DNA of 64,000 nucleotides from an uncultured Synechococcus sp. (GTDB lineage: Bacteria > Cyanobacteriota > Cyanobacteriia > Phormidesmidales > Phormidesmidaceae), in the NCBI GenBank assembly GCA_937911865.1, contig CALDSK010000165.1, forward strand, positions 44,593-108,592, written 5' to 3'. Below the pieces are notes generated by a model. That model searched no databases. It saw only the letters and a list, made by a program, of their open reading frames with translations, and had not been told where the DNA came from. Each line of letters opens with the position of its first letter. Within the stretch, counting starts at the first letter, position 1. This document shows positions 17,687 to 28,683 of this stretch, one piece after another. The position numbers and the translations under genes were made by a program.

Positions 17687-20600
17687 CTACCCTTTAACCG
17701 GCGGGTGCTGGGCAAGGACTTCTCTGAGATACTTTCCGGTGTAAGAATCCTCTGTAGCAGCGACTTCTTCAGGTGTGCCCTGCGCGATGATTTGACCACC
17801 GCGATCGCCCCCTTCAGGCCCCAGATCGATCACCCAATCACAGCAGCGAATCACATCCAGATTGTGCTCAATCATAATCACTGAGTTGCCCTTATCCACC
17901 AGCCGCTGCACCACATCCAACAGCTTGTGCACATCGTAAAAAGAGAGACCCGTCGTAGGCTCATCAATCAAATACAGCGTCTTCCCGGTGGACCGGCGCG
18001 CTAGCTCACTTGCTAGCTTCATCCTTTGTGCTTCACCACCCGACAGCGTCGGTGCCTTCTGTCCCAGGCGCACATAGCCCAGCCCCACATCCACCATCGT
18101 CTGCAAGCGAGCTGCCGCCTTCGGAATGTTCGCAAAAAACTTCAGTCCTTCTTCTGCGGTTGTCTCCAACACATCAGAAATGTTCTTTCCCTTATATTTC
18201 ACCTGAAGCGTTTCCCGGTTATAGCGAGCACCCTTACACACCTCGCACTCCACATACACATCCGGCAAAAAGTTCATCTCAATCACATTTACACCCTGGC
18301 CGCCGCAGGCCTCACAGCGTCCCCCTTTCACATTAAAAGAGAACTGCCCGCGCTTATAACCCCGTGCTTTAGCCTCAATCGTTTCGGTATAGAGGTCTCT
18401 GACAACATCAAAAATGCCCGTGTAGGTTGCCGGGTTAGACCTTGGCGTGCGGCCAATCGGTGACTGGTCAATCACAATCGCTTTGTCTAATGCCTTTAGC
18501 CCCTTAATCGGTGCCATCGCTTTGGGCTGTGGAATTTTACTGCCAAAGTAGTGACGAATCGCCGGATACAACAGTTCATTGATCAGGGTAGATTTACCAG
18601 AGCCCGACACGCCCGTAATGCAAACAAAATTGCCCAGCGGAATATCCACATCAATGTTGCAAAGGTTGTTCAAATGCGCATCGCGAATTTGAATGTGACG
18701 ACCGTTGCCGGGTCTGCGTTCAGCAGGCGTATCAATCTTTTTACGCCCTGACAGGTACGCGCCAGTCAGAGATTTTTCAGAACTGAGAATATCTTCTAAC
18801 TGACCTTGTGCAACAATCTGCCCGCCGTGAACACCCGCACCCGGACCAATATCTACAATATAGTCAGCAGCGCGCATGGTGTCTTCGTCATGCTCTACTA
18901 CAATCAGCGTATTGCCCAAACTCTTCAACCGTTGCAGCGTATTCAACAATCTGTCGTTGTCTCTTTGATGCAATCCGATACTCGGTTCATCTAACACATA
19001 CAAAACGCCGCTCAAGCCCGCACCAATCTGCGTAGCCAGTCGAATCCGCTGAGCTTCTCCGCCAGAGAGCGTACGCGCTGTTCTATCCAACGTGAGGTAG
19101 TCGAGACCAACATCTAGCAAAAAGGTGAGTCGAGCTTTAATCTCTCTAAGCACCAGTTCACCAATCTTCATTTGGCGATTGGTAAGCTTGGGCGCTTCGC
19201 CGTTTTCACCTACCAGCTCGTACACTCTGTCGCGACAATCTCGAATCGAAACGCTGGTGAAATCTTTAATGTTGTAAGGGCCAATGCGGACCGCAATCGA
19301 CTCTGGCTTTAGCCGAGACCCGTTGCAAACCTCACAGGTTTGATCAATTAGGTACTTCTCCAGCTTTTGCTTATACGTTTCTGACGAGGCTTCCTGATAC
19401 TGCCGTTGCAGCATAGGGAGAACGCCCTCATACTTGCGGTTATAGCCCTTCGCCTGACCGTAGCGAGAATCCGTTTCTATATAGATTTTCTCGGTTGATC
19501 CGTGCAGAATGATGTGGCGCTGCTCATCGGTCAGGCTCTCCCAGGTTGATTGCAGCTCAAAGCCAAAGGCTTGGCCAACGCTGTAGAGCAGCGAGAAATA
19601 GTAGGTATTGTCCTTTTCTGACCAGGGTGCGATCGCCGCATACACCGGCACACTCGGATCGGGGACCACCAGCTCAGCCGAAAACCGCTGCAAACTCCCC
19701 AAACCATGACAGTGCGGACAAGCACCATAGGGCGAATTAAACGAAAACAATCGCGGCGACAGCTCATCCATCACCGCGCCGTGCTCCGGACAAGCAAAAT
19801 TCTCCGAAAACACAATGTCATCCGGCTGCTCCGGCGCTGCTTTCCCCTGCGCCGCATCATCCTTTCTCGCAGGTAGCACATTGATAATCGCAATCCCTTC
19901 CGAGCGCTTCAGCGCCGTCGTCAGCGAATCAACCAGCCGCTCCTGCAAATCGCCCTTCTTCACCAGACGATCAACTACCACCTCAATATCGTGCTTCTTA
20001 TTCTTCGCCAGCTCGATATTGTCACCCAGCTCACGCAAATCACCATTCACCCGAACCCGCACAAAGCCCTCAGCCGCCAGCGCTGACAGCAGCTTCTGAT
20101 GCGTCCCCTTCTTACCCCTCACCACTGGTGCTAGCAGCTGAAATCGGGTTCCATCCGGCAGCTCCATCACCTGATCCACCATCTGGTCAATACTCTGCGG
20201 AGAAATAGACCGGTCACACTGCGGACAATGCGGCTGCCCCGCCCGTCCATACAGCAAACGCAAATAGTCATAAATCTCCGTCACCGTCCCCACCGTAGAG
20301 CGCGGGTTATGCGACGTAGACTTCTGATCAATCGAAATCGCCGGACTCAACCCCTCAATCGCATCTACATCCGGCTTATCCACCTGCCCCAAAAACTGCC
20401 GGGCATAGGCACTGAGCGACTCCACATACCGCCTTTGACCCTCCGCAAAGATCGTATCAAACGCCAGCGAAGACTTCCCCGACCCCGAAACCCCGGTAAA
20501 CACCACCATCTTGTCCCGTGGCAAATCCAGGCTCACATCCTTCAAATTATGCTGCCGCGCGCCGCTAATCCGAATCAGATTCTTCTTATCTGACAGATTA

Positions 20601-20860
20601 ACGGCCCCGTTCCCATCTACAGCCAGCTCCTCCAGATTGGCCCCATTCACATGCGCCGCTGGCCGAGCCTTCGCCGACTTGCGCCGCGTTTCTGTCGCAG
20701 TTGATTTCTTGGCTGCAGCGGCCCTCTTTGCCTTCGTTTCCCCGACCGCTGAAGCTTTCGCCTTCTTCGTTTTAGCCGTTGATGCCTTCGTCTTTTTCGC
20801 TTTTGCCGCAGTCTCTGCAGTGGACTTTTCCTGAGTCGATTTCTTTTTGGGAGAAGGCAT
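17687..20860 (-). CDS. uvrA: UvrABC excinuclease subunit A with Lys/Ala-rich N-terminal extension
   Basis: The damage-recognition ATPase of nucleotide excision repair (1057 aa). Both ABC modules are complete: Walker [14 protein letters not shown] (~123) with the UvrA signature [18 protein letters not shown], a second Walker [16 protein letters not shown], two LSGGEAQR signatures and Zn-binding CX2C pairs ([17 protein letters not shown]). The conserved fold starts at [17 protein letters not shown], about residue 95. The first ~90 residues are a Lys/Ala/Thr-rich, histone H1-like extension. No internal Met lies between it and the core, so the extension is probably translated. Confidence 0.96.
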   Translation of the reverse strand: MPSPKKKSTQEKSTAETAAKAKKTKASTAKTKKAKASAVGETKAKRAAAAKKSTATETRRKSAKARPAAHVNGANLEELAVDGNGAVNLSDKKNLIRISGARQHNLKDVSLDLPRDKMVVFTGVSGSGKSSLAFDTIFAEGQRRYVESLSAYARQFLGQVDKPDVDAIEGLSPAISIDQKSTSHNPRSTVGTVTEIYDYLRLLYGRAGQPHCPQCDRSISPQSIDQMVDQVMELPDGTRFQLLAPVVRGKKGTHQKLLSALAAEGFVRVRVNGDLRELGDNIELAKNKKHDIEVVVDRLVKKGDLQERLVDSLTTALKRSEGIAIINVLPARKDDAAQGKAAPEQPDDIVFSENFACPEHGAVMDELSPRLFSFNSPYGACPHCHGLGSLQRFSAELVVPDPSVPVYAAIAPWSEKDNTYYFSLLYSVGQAFGFELQSTWESLTDEQRHIILHGSTEKIYIETDSRYGQAKGYNRKYEGVLPMLQRQYQEASSETYKQKLEKYLIDQTCEVCNGSRLKPESIAVRIGPYNIKDFTSVSIRDCRDRVYELVGENGEAPKLTNRQMKIGELVLREIKARLTFLLDVGLDYLTLDRTARTLSGGEAQRIRLATQIGAGLSGVLYVLDEPSIGLHQRDNDRLLNTLQRLKSLGNTLIVVEHDEDTMRAADYIVDIGPGAGVHGGQIVAQGQLEDILSSEKSLTGAYLSGRKKIDTPAERRPGNGRHIQIRDAHLNNLCNIDVDIPLGNFVCITGVSGSGKSTLINELLYPAIRHYFGSKIPQPKAMAPIKGLKALDKAIVIDQSPIGRTPRSNPATYTGIFDVVRDLYTETIEAKARGYKRGQFSFNVKGGRCEACGGQGVNVIEMNFLPDVYVECEVCKGARYNRETLQVKYKGKNISDVLETTAEEGLKFFANIPKAAARLQTMVDVGLGYVRLGQKAPTLSGGEAQRMKLASELARRSTGKTLYLIDEPTTGLSFYDVHKLLDVVQRLVDKGNSVIMIEHNLDVIRCCDWVIDLGPEGGDRGGQIIAQGTPEEVAATEDSYTGKYLREVLAQHPPVKG

Positions 20861-21011
20861 TGAGGTTTAGGGTGGAAGAATTCAGGCAAGTTTCAGTTTA
20901 CGCAAAAACCCGCAAAACATTTCTTCATAATAGACCACCCAGCCACCCCGCTGCGCCTCCTCCTCTACTACAAACCCACCGTACCCCCAAACAGCAGTCT
21001 GACGCTGCCAG

Positions 21012-22292
21012 TTACTCTACCCAACGCGTAACCGGCGGCGCCGTCTCCACCAAAACCCGCCCCCGAGAAATCACATACCTCACCGTCGCCCGCCGCAAAA
21101 TCGCCTCATACCGGCTTTCCGCCTCCAACACCACCAAATTCGCAGGCCGCCCCACCTCTATTCCATACCCATCTCGCAAATTCAACGTCCTAGCCCCACC
21201 CATCGTCACCATGTCAAAACAAGCCGCCATCTCCGCCTGCCCCGTCATCTGACACACATGCACCGCCATCTCTACCACAGACAGCAAATTCCCCGTCCCC
21301 AGGCTGTACCAAGGATCTTGAATACAATCATGGCCCAAACTCACATTCAAACCATTGTGCCAAAGCTCCTTCACCCGGGTCACCCCTCGCCGCTTCGGAT
21401 ACGTATCCGTCCGACCCTGGAGCGTAATATTAATCAGCGGATTCGCAATAAAATTCAGCTTCCCCCGCCTCAAAATCCCCATCAGCTTCAGCGCGTAGGC
21501 ATCGTTATAAGACCCAAACGCCGTCGTATGACTCGCCGTCACCTCAGCGCTCATGCCACTGCGAATACAGCATCCCGCCATCACCTCCAAAAAGCGTGAC
21601 TGCGGATCGTCAATTTCATCACAGTGAACATCAACCAGACGATCGTACTTCTGCGCCAGCTCAAAAATCTTATGGACCGAACGCACCCCATCCTCACGTG
21701 TTAGCTCATAGTGAGGAATGCCCCCAACCGCGTCTGCTCCCAACCGCAGCGACTCCTCCATCAGCGCCTCATTTTTCTCGTGCCCATACAGCCCGTCTTG
21801 CGGAAACGCCACCACCTGCAACGTCATCCAATCCTTCACCGCCTCACGAACCGCCAACAGCCCTTTGAGCGCCGTCAAACTACGCTCACTCACATCCGCG
21901 TGTGATCGCACAAACAAAACCCCATAGCTCGCCTGCTGCCGCAGCGCCTTTATCGCCCGCGCCTTTACATCCTCAACCGTCAAACTCGCCTTGCGATCGC
22001 GCCAAATATCAATCCCTTCAAACAGCGTCCCACTCTCATTCCACCTCGGCTCCCCTGCCGTCAGCGCCGAATCCAAATGAATATGCGACTCCACAAACGG
22101 CGCACTCACCAGCCGCCCATCGACATTGAGTTCTGTGAGTCCTGCCATCGGCAAGTTGGGTGCGATCGCGATAATTTGCCGATCGGCGATCGCAATATCT
22201 ACCAGTTCTGACTGCGCGAATTCCTGCTGCGCTGTAGAGGGTCTACTCAAACGACAGCGTCGCAAAACCAACGTCGCACTTACTTCGCTCAT
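21012..22292 (-). CDS. codA: Cytosine deaminase-type amidohydrolase
   Basis: A 426-aa metal-dependent hydrolase of the CodA group, which deaminates cytosine to uracil or acts on related pyrimidine/isoguanine-like substrates. The metal and catalytic residues are present: ESHIHLD (H70, H72), DVHCDEIDD (H223, E226), ASHTTAFGSY (H255) and LGHDCIQDPW (D322). The N- and C-terminal beta-sandwich segments (VSAPFVESH before; RPANLVVLEAESRYEA after) are typical. No permease gene (codB) is adjacent, so uptake coupling is not evident. It is separated from uvrA by ~150 bp. Confidence 0.88.
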   Translation of the reverse strand: MSEVSATLVLRRCRLSRPSTAQQEFAQSELVDIAIADRQIIAIAPNLPMAGLTELNVDGRLVSAPFVESHIHLDSALTAGEPRWNESGTLFEGIDIWRDRKASLTVEDVKARAIKALRQQASYGVLFVRSHADVSERSLTALKGLLAVREAVKDWMTLQVVAFPQDGLYGHEKNEALMEESLRLGADAVGGIPHYELTREDGVRSVHKIFELAQKYDRLVDVHCDEIDDPQSRFLEVMAGCCIRSGMSAEVTASHTTAFGSYNDAYALKLMGILRRGKLNFIANPLINITLQGRTDTYPKRRGVTRVKELWHNGLNVSLGHDCIQDPWYSLGTGNLLSVVEMAVHVCQMTGQAEMAACFDMVTMGGARTLNLRDGYGIEVGRPANLVVLEAESRYEAILRRATVRYVISRGRVLVETAPPVTRWVE

Positions 22293-22524
22293 CCTCTATT
22301 GCCCCTTATATCTCTCCCTTATATCTCCATCCCCTTATATCTCCATCGCCTCTTAACTATCTCTAGCGCCTCTTAACCTATTGTTAAGCTTTGACCCAAT
22401 CTCGGTTAAGCTCCCTCAGATTGCGCTATATAAAGCAAATCTCGCAGCAACCCCTTCAAAGTATAAGATCCATAAATAGGATGCATTAAATAACGCCACC
22501 CCAGGTGTTTAAAAGCTACAAACC

Positions 22525-22908
22525 ATGAACCTACAGCAACGCATCAGCCAACAGCGCGTCAGACACATCATTGATAGCTACTGCTTGACTGGAGAAGAAG
22601 CGTCCCCATTCGAGCTTTACCTCAGCGAGCTGCTCAGTCAATACCCCGCAGGCGTCATCGAACTAGCGCTAGTCGAGACCCTCATCAAAAGCTGGCTCAC
22701 GATTCCTATGGTGAAAGGCCTTCCTTTTCTCACAGCCACCCACGAAAAACTCAAACAGTGGCAACAAACCCAGCGCCAAGAACCCCCTCTCCCCAGCCTG
22801 ACCCCTAGCCAATTCACCCAAATCACCGGCCTTGACGCGCAAGCTGCATTCACTGCACTGACGTCCTTTAGTTCGCACACCGCCCAGGCCACCGCAGAAT
22901 CAGCATAA
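22525..22908 (+). CDS. Conserved-looking hypothetical protein
   Basis: A 127-aa soluble protein with no signal peptide or membrane segment and no recognised family. The N-terminal ~80 residues are well-structured in composition (RVRHIIDSYCLTGEEASPFE, LYLSELLSQYPAGVIELALV), ending with a Gln/Pro linker and a C-terminal region around FTQITGLDAQAAFTALTSF. Codon phase and composition look coding. It converges on comF with a 13-bp gap. Confidence 0.65.
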   Translation: MNLQQRISQQRVRHIIDSYCLTGEEASPFELYLSELLSQYPAGVIELALVETLIKSWLTIPMVKGLPFLTATHEKLKQWQQTQRQEPPLPSLTPSQFTQITGLDAQAAFTALTSFSSHTAQATAESA

Positions 22909-22921
22909 ACAAGACAGCAGC

Positions 22922-23665
22922 TCAGTCGCTCACTGCTTGAGCCAAAGCTAACATCCCGACAACCGGAAAACCCTCTTTTTCTAATGCTATGGCGGCGCTC
23001 TGTGCAGTCGCGCCCGTCGTATAAATATCATCTATCAACAAAGTATTAGGAGCAGCTTTCACGTGACGTCGCCTGCGCTGTAAAGCAGCGCTCACTGTGA
23101 AGGCTTCTGCCACATTTTGCTGTCGAGCGTCTAGCCCCAGCTGATGTTGCGGAACGGTATCATGCTGACGATATAGTCCATGGGCATGTAAAGGAAGCCG
23201 GCTGACTTGACAGAACGCTGAGGCAATCAAGGCAGCCTGGTTGTACCCCCGTTGCTTCAGCCGGTTAGGGTGCAGCGGAATAGGAATGACCTGAAGCGGA
23301 ATAGAAGGGTTGCTAGATAACGTCAGCCACCGTTCTGCCAAAGCTTTGCCCAATACTTGTGCCACTGCTGGACGATTGCTGTACTTTAGGGCACGAATAG
23401 CCTGCTTAAGCGTGCCTTGATAATGTCCCAATGCATGCACAGGGACTGAGCTGTGGCACCTGTCGGTACGGTTTGCTTTGCCATCTCTTTGCAGATGCCA
23501 GTCTCCGCTAGGATGGAACTCTGCTTCTATCTGACGTTGACAGTCAATGCAAAATGTTTGCGCAGAAGGGCGATCGCATACAGGACAGCCCTTCTGCAGA
23601 AATGCACTCAGCAGCGATTTTAGCCCTAGCTGGCCTATATGCTGGGCCTTTGATCGCATGCGCAC
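22922..23665 (-). CDS. comF: ComF-family phosphoribosyltransferase-like protein
   Basis: A 247-aa protein of the ComF group, linked to DNA uptake in naturally competent bacteria. The N-terminus has a zinc-binding four-Cys motif (C27-x2-C30 and C39-x2-C42). The PRTase domain contains IPLHPNRLKQRGYNQA and the PRPP-binding loop LLIDDIYTTGATAQS (~209-223). No other competence genes are adjacent, as usual in cyanobacteria. Confidence 0.9.
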   Translation of the reverse strand: MRMRSKAQHIGQLGLKSLLSAFLQKGCPVCDRPSAQTFCIDCQRQIEAEFHPSGDWHLQRDGKANRTDRCHSSVPVHALGHYQGTLKQAIRALKYSNRPAVAQVLGKALAERWLTLSSNPSIPLQVIPIPLHPNRLKQRGYNQAALIASAFCQVSRLPLHAHGLYRQHDTVPQHQLGLDARQQNVAEAFTVSAALQRRRRHVKAAPNTLLIDDIYTTGATAQSAAIALEKEGFPVVGMLALAQAVSD

Positions 23666-23704
23666 TGTCCTCCCTATGAGCGGTTTGTTTTTACATTGCT
23701 TCTT

Positions 23705-23881
23705 TTAGAAAGCGAGATAGCCTCCTTCAGAGTGAGGATCAACGACAGTGACACTGCCATCTGGAAATACTAGATGAATAACTTCTCTGCTGTTGGGTTG
23801 ATCAGAATCGTCTTGCTGTAAAAATACGTCTGTTTGGTCAGAATCAGCGGAATTCGATTTCGAGTCTTGTAGTGAACGCAT
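23705..23881 (-). CDS. Possible small protein (58 aa)
   Basis: An ATG-started 58-aa frame reading MRSLQDSKSNSADSDQTDVF with a C-terminal half REVIHLVFPDGSVTVVDPH. The N-terminus is Ser/Asp/Gln-rich and the C-terminus looks like a compact beta-hairpin. It lies just upstream of comF on the same strand (40 bp). No clear ribosome-binding site. It is called on composition and context only. Confidence 0.4.
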   Translation of the reverse strand: MRSLQDSKSNSADSDQTDVFLQQDDSDQPNSREVIHLVFPDGSVTVVDPHSEGGYLAF

Positions 23882-24308
23882 AACTGTTTATTCTTAACGA
23901 AGTTCAGGAAGTCCATTACATTCTTTCGGATCGAATCAAAATCGTGCGAGCGTAGATGTAGCGAACTTTTGCGTGATACTCATCACATTGTTGAAGCGGT
24001 CTAAAAAAAGGGCCTAGAACCTGTCATATCAACAGATTTCAGCATCTCTTGTGATCTGCGATGAGGCTGGGATCCAAAGTCTCTTTAAACACCTAATTAA
24101 ATTTCTTCGATTGGTTTATCAACCCTTCACATCACTAATGCCATTGCCTATGTGAAAGTACTGAGAACCAGGCAGTTTTGCCAAAGAGTCCTAACAAATG
24201 GGCCGGTAACAGCATATTATTAAGACACGTAACGTAATTCGTACGCTAGTTGGCTGACTTTATTCAGCCTAATGACCTAATTATTTGATATGGGCGGTTG
24301 GTAAGACT
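23882..24308. other. Intergenic region upstream of ccmP
   Basis: 427 bp with no convincing gene, tRNA or strong hairpin. It must contain the ccmP promoter and leader. AT-rich stretches occur near 24080-24130 and 24215-24290. Confidence 0.5.
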
Positions 24309-24947
24309 TTGGGTGTAGAACTACGAAGAAACCTTAAACTTGACAACCTTCAACCTCAACATGCGGCCTACATTGGGACCGTTTCGATTGGCTTTTTGCC
24401 ACTGCCCGGCGATGCTTCGTTATGGATTGAGGTTTCCCCTGGTATTGAGATTAATCGCATTACTGATGTGGCGTTGAAGTCTGCGGTGGTGCGTCCGGGT
24501 GTGCAGATGGTAGAGCGTCTGTATGGGGTGCTTGAAATTCATGGTAGTCAGGGGGAGGTCAAAGCGGCAGGTCGGGCGATTTTGGCGTTGCTGGGGCTCG
24601 CTCGGATAGTCGCGTTTATGCCAGAGTTGCTGTCGAGTCGGGTGATTCGAAATTTAGATCCGCATCTCGTGCAGCTGATTAACCGTACGCGGCGCGGCAA
24701 TATGATTTTGGCGGGAGAGACGCTGTATGTGATGGAGTGTCAGCCTGCGGCTTATGCGGCGTTGGCGGCGAATGAGGCTGAGAAGGCGGCGTTTATTAAT
24801 ATTCTTCAGATTTCGGCGATTGGGAGTTTTGGTCGGTTGTATTTGGGTGGGGCGGAGCAGGATATTTTGGCGGCGGCGCGAGCGGTTGAGGCTGAGATGG
24901 GGGATTTGCCAGGGCGATTGGATGATGATGACGATGATGATGAGTAA
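24309..24947 (+). CDS. ccmP: Carboxysome shell protein CcmP (tandem-BMC trimer)
   Basis: CcmP is the double-BMC-domain shell protein thought to form a gated pore for larger metabolites of the beta-carboxysome. The family segments are [35 protein letters not shown] and the second-domain [20 protein letters not shown] and [10 protein letters not shown]. Homologues start MGVELR. Here the matching codon is TTG at 24309 (TTG GGT GTA GAA), giving 212 aa, the usual family length; no ATG is available in frame. The C-terminus ends in an unusual run of Asp residues (LDDDDDDDE). No other ccm genes are in the window, consistent with ccmP often being a satellite locus. Confidence 0.9.
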   Translation: MGVELRRNLKLDNLQPQHAAYIGTVSIGFLPLPGDASLWIEVSPGIEINRITDVALKSAVVRPGVQMVERLYGVLEIHGSQGEVKAAGRAILALLGLARIVAFMPELLSSRVIRNLDPHLVQLINRTRRGNMILAGETLYVMECQPAAYAALAANEAEKAAFINILQISAIGSFGRLYLGGAEQDILAAARAVEAEMGDLPGRLDDDDDDDE

Positions 24948-25152
24948 GGTTGAGTTTGTTAGCTGATGTGTTTTTTGTTTGAGACAAGCAGCAAAGAAGA
25001 GAAGCAAGCGCCCCCATATAGCGTTCTTCCTCACTCAGATTGAATCTCCAACGCTACCGATAGTGACGACCCAATACACAAACACAATTAAGGTCTACAA
25101 TTACCTTTGTACTAGCTAGCCTCAGCTACGCTGCTTAGCCGCACACTTCCCC

Positions 25153-27117
25153 ATGGGTAACCCCCGTATCCACCCCGACACCATTGATAACGTCCGGCAA
25201 CGCGCCGACATCGTCGACATCATTTCAGAGCAAGTCGTGCTGAAAAAGCAAGGCAAAGACTTTGTCGGTCTATGCCCTTTCCACGTCGAAAAATCCCCTT
25301 GCTTGAGCGTTAGTCCATCCTAACTTGTCTAATACTGCTTTAGCTGCGGCGCAGGCGGCAATACGTTCAAGTTTTTAATGGAGATCGGCCAGCGTTCCTT
25401 TGCTGATGTCGTGCTGGATCTGGCCCGGCGCTATCAAATTCCAGTAAAAACGACAGAGCCCGAACAGCAGCAAGAGCTTCAGCGCAAACTCACGCTTAGA
25501 GAGCAGCTGTACGAGATTGTAGCGGTAGCCTCCAAGTTTTATGAGCACGCACTGTTTCAAACAGATGGCCAGCAAGCTCTAACTTACCTGCGCCAAACGA
25601 GAAATCTGAGTGACGAGACTATTCGTCACTTCGCACTAGGCTATGCGCCGGAAGGGTGGCAAACCTTGTATGGCTACTTGGTCGAGCAAAAACACTACCC
25701 GGTGAAGCTAGTAGAGCAAGCCGGCCTGATCGTGCCACGCAAAGGAGGTAGCGGCTATTACGACCGGTTCCGCGGACGGGTAATGGTCCCCATCCACGAT
25801 GCGCAAAACCGACTGATTGGCTTTGGCGGTCGTGGGCTAGAAGCAGATGCAAAACCAAAATACTTAAACTCGCCGGAGACAGAACTATTCGATAAAGGTA
25901 AAACGCTGTACGGGCTAGATAAAGCAAAAGCAGCGATCGCCAAGCAAGATCGTGCCATTGTTGTCGAAGGCTACTTTGACGTAATTGCCCTGCACGCAGC
26001 AGGCATTACCAATGCGGTCGCTTCTTTGGGAACAGCCTTAAACGCGGGTCAGGTAAAGCTACTGCTGCGCTACACCGAATCAAAGCAGATTGTTTTCAAC
26101 TTCGATGCAGACGCAGCTGGCGTAAAAGCCGCAGACCGAGCGATTGGGGAAGTCGCAGACATGGCCTATCGCGGGGACGTACAGCTGCGAGTGCTGAATA
26201 TTCCCGACGGCAAAGACCCGGATGACTATCTCAAGCTACATACGCCCGAAGAATATATTGCGCTTAGCGATGCTGCGCCACTATGGCTAGACTGGCAAAT
26301 CGGCAACATTGTTAACGATACTGACTTGAAGCAAGCCGATCAATTTCAGCAGGCTTCGCAGGCAGTCGTGACGCTGCTAAGTGACATTGCCAACGCAGAT
26401 ACGCGCACTCACTATATTCGTCACTGCGCAGAAATTTTTAGTCAGGGCGATGGGCGGATCGTACCGCTGCTGGCCGAAAACCTGCTGGCTCAGGTCCGGC
26501 GTAAGCGGCGTAACCCGGGCGATAAAAAAGAGAAAGCAACCAATGACGTCAAAATTCTCAACCGCAGCTTTTTAGAAGAGGCCGAAGCGGCACTGCTGCG
26601 CATTTACATCCACCATCCAGACTACCGCAGCGCCATTGTCGAAGGGCTTGAAGCCAGAGATCTAGGCTTTAGCTTCTCGCATCACCGGGCGCTGTGGCGG
26701 ATGGTAACAGAGCTCTCGCAGATTGAAACCAAAGCAAAGCTAGGGACAAATCACGCACTGGTGCCAGAAGAAGCGGACCAGTCGATGCTGTTGACGCTGC
26801 GTAACTTTTCAGCCGAATCAACCGGACCGCTATCGCTGGTGAGTCATTTGCTGTATTTAGATGAAAAGAGTCGGCTGGACACCGTGCGACCTTCGCTGGT
26901 CATTCGAGCGGCGATCGCATGCTTAGAGCGCAACATGTGCGAAAAGCGCTACCGCCTGCTGCTAAAGCTCTGGGCCGATAGCGATTTTTCTGAGTCACCT
27001 GAAAAGCACGCGCAGTACCAAAAGCAAATCATCGCCGAGAAAAATCACATCGCTGAACTCGACAAGGAGCGTAGCGTAGACTTTGCCGATCTGGCAAGCG
27101 TTCCTTGGGTGAACTAG
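25153..27117 (+). pseudogene. dnaG: DNA primase gene with two in-frame stops in the zinc-binding domain
   Basis: Translation from ATG 25153 gives a normal DnaG N-terminus (PRIHPDTIDNVRQRADIVDI, then KKQGKDFVGLCPFH). TAA codons occur at 25321 and 25330, and the same frame then resumes with YCFSCGAGGNTFKFLMEIG. The zinc ligands (CPFH, CFSC) are intact and there is no frameshift. The downstream 579 residues are complete, with toprim motifs VVEGYFDVIALH, FNFDADAAG and PDGKDPDDYL plus the helicase-binding C-terminus. Cyanobacterial DnaG normally reads SPSKQ(x)YYC at this place, so AAA and TAT/TAC codons appear changed along with neighbouring bases. Translation from ATG 25378 would lack the zinc domain. 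DnaG is essential, so a sequence error, a second copy elsewhere, or unusual decoding must be considered. Confidence 0.85.
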
Positions 27118-27155
27118 GACGCAGCCTTTAGCGATAAGCCTTTAGCAATAAAGAA

Positions 27156-27205
27156 TACCGCTCACAGCTGACTGCCCATAAAGCAGACATTAGCTGTGAG
27201 CGGTA
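27156..27205 (-). terminator. Hairpin between convergent dnaG and gap1
   Basis: TACCGCTCACAGCT (27156-27169) pairs perfectly with AGCTGTGAGCGGTA (27192-27205) across a 22-nt loop. On the minus strand it is followed by a U-rich TATTCTTTATT, so it best serves gap1; it may also stop dnaG transcripts. Confidence 0.6.
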
Positions 27206-27208
27206 AAG

Positions 27209-27254
27209 ACGTTACAGAAAAGTGACGTTACAGCGAAGCGACGTTACAGCGAAG
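27209..27254. repeat. Three-copy ~15-bp tandem repeat overlapping the gap1 stop
   Basis: GACGTTACAG occurs at 27209, 27224 and 27240 followed by CGAAGC or AAAAGT variants. The last copy overlaps the end of the gap1 coding sequence. Confidence 0.7.
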
Positions 27255-28311
27255 CAACAACACTGCTAGACGGTAAAGGCTCAGCCGTAAGCAACCCTTC
27301 GGTTTGCGCCATATACAGCATCAAGTCCATCACCCGATTGGAATAGCCCCACTCATTGTCATACCAGGAAAGAATCTTGAAGAAGTTCGAGTTCAGCTCC
27401 ATACCTGCTTTGGCATCAAAAATGCTAGAGCGAGGATCGCCGATAAAGTCGGAGGAAACCAGCGGCTCTTCGGTATAGCCCAAGACACCGCGTAGCCCAT
27501 TGGTAGAAGCGGCTTTCATCTTCTCGCAGATTTCAGCATAGCTAGTAGCCTGCTCAGTGCGGAAGGTGAGGTCCACCACAGAAACGTCAGATGTAGGCAC
27601 TCTTACTGCCATTCCTGTCAGCCGGCCAGTCAGTTCAGGCAAAACCAGGGTGACCGCTTTAGCGGCACCTGTGGAGGCCGGAATGAGGTTTTGGCTAGCG
27701 CCGCGACCGCTGCGCAAATCTTTGTTGGAAGGACTATCTACCGTGAATTGAGTAGAGGTAGCAGCATGGATAGTCGTCATCAGCCCTTCTGTAAGGCCAA
27801 AGTTGTCATTGATAACCTTAGCGATAGGCGCTAGGCAGTTGGTCGTACAGCTAGCGTTAGAAACGATGCGATCGCTGCTTGGATTGAACGTCTGATGATT
27901 CACGCCCACCAAAAACGTCTGCACTTCTCCAGGGCTCTTAGTCGGTGCGGAGATAACCACCCGCTTAGCACCCGCTTCTAGGTGGGCCTTAGCGGTCTCA
28001 TGTGTCGTAAAACGACCGGTCGCTTCTACCACATAGTCCGCGCCAATTTCACCCCAGGGCAGCTCAGACGGATTGCGGATAGAAGTACAGGGAATGAATC
28101 GGCTATTGACGATAATACCGTTGTCACGGGCTTCAACTTCGCCAGGGAACGCGCCGTGGGTAGAGTCGTACTTAAGCAAGTAGGCCAAAGTCTCGGGTGC
28201 GACCAGGTCATTGATGCCGACAAATTCGATATTGCGGTTGTTGACCGCCGCCCGAAAAACCAGACGACCAATGCGGCCAAATCCATTAATGCCAACTTTT
28301 AAAACAGCCAT
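27244..28311 (-). CDS. gap1: Glyceraldehyde-3-phosphate dehydrogenase, NAD-type (Gap1)
   Basis: A 355-aa GAPDH that oxidises glyceraldehyde-3-phosphate in glycolysis. The nucleotide-binding [15 protein letters not shown], catalytic Cys155 in [12 protein letters not shown] and His182 are present. The segment [20 protein letters not shown] places an Asp-Leu after the second beta strand, as in NAD-specific Gap1. It differs from the photosynthetic Gap2 sequence, which prefers NADPH. The product would therefore be the catabolic enzyme; this subtype call rests on that segment. Confidence 0.9.
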   Translation of the reverse strand: MAVLKVGINGFGRIGRLVFRAAVNNRNIEFVGINDLVAPETLAYLLKYDSTHGAFPGEVEARDNGIIVNSRFIPCTSIRNPSELPWGEIGADYVVEATGRFTTHETAKAHLEAGAKRVVISAPTKSPGEVQTFLVGVNHQTFNPSSDRIVSNASCTTNCLAPIAKVINDNFGLTEGLMTTIHAATSTQFTVDSPSNKDLRSGRGASQNLIPASTGAAKAVTLVLPELTGRLTGMAVRVPTSDVSVVDLTFRTEQATSYAEICEKMKAASTNGLRGVLGYTEEPLVSSDFIGDPRSSIFDAKAGMELNSNFFKILSWYDNEWGYSNRVMDLMLYMAQTEGLLTAEPLPSSSVVASL

Positions 28312-28683
28312 AAATGATCACAGTAGGTAAACAGGATGAAGGCCAAACAAAGGCCAAATCGGGGCAGGGAGCCGCCCCAACGATTACAAGGCACTAAATA
28401 CAGCAGTGCTACCTATTTATTTCATCGGATAAAAACTAAAAAAACGGGGATCAACATGATTCCTTCAGAGTTCTGTCACAGTAGCAATAAGCGATGTAAC
28501 CGAATATCTCTTATTGTGTAAATCCAGCAACAACTGGATACGGTTTCTGCGAGAAGAACTAGCTAGTTTGTAAAGATTGTGTTGGCCAAGTAGAAGATCC
28601 TGCCGAAAATATGGAGAGCCGACTGATAGCTGATGTAGCTAGCCTCAATCATGTCGTCACGAGTCCTTTGTAGAGAAGGCCCT
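28312..28683. other. Intergenic region between divergent gap1 and a secreted-protein gene
   Basis: 372 bp with no gene recognised. It contains both promoters. AT-rich sequence lies at 28420-28450. No strong inverted repeat or RNA motif was identified. Confidence 0.5.
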
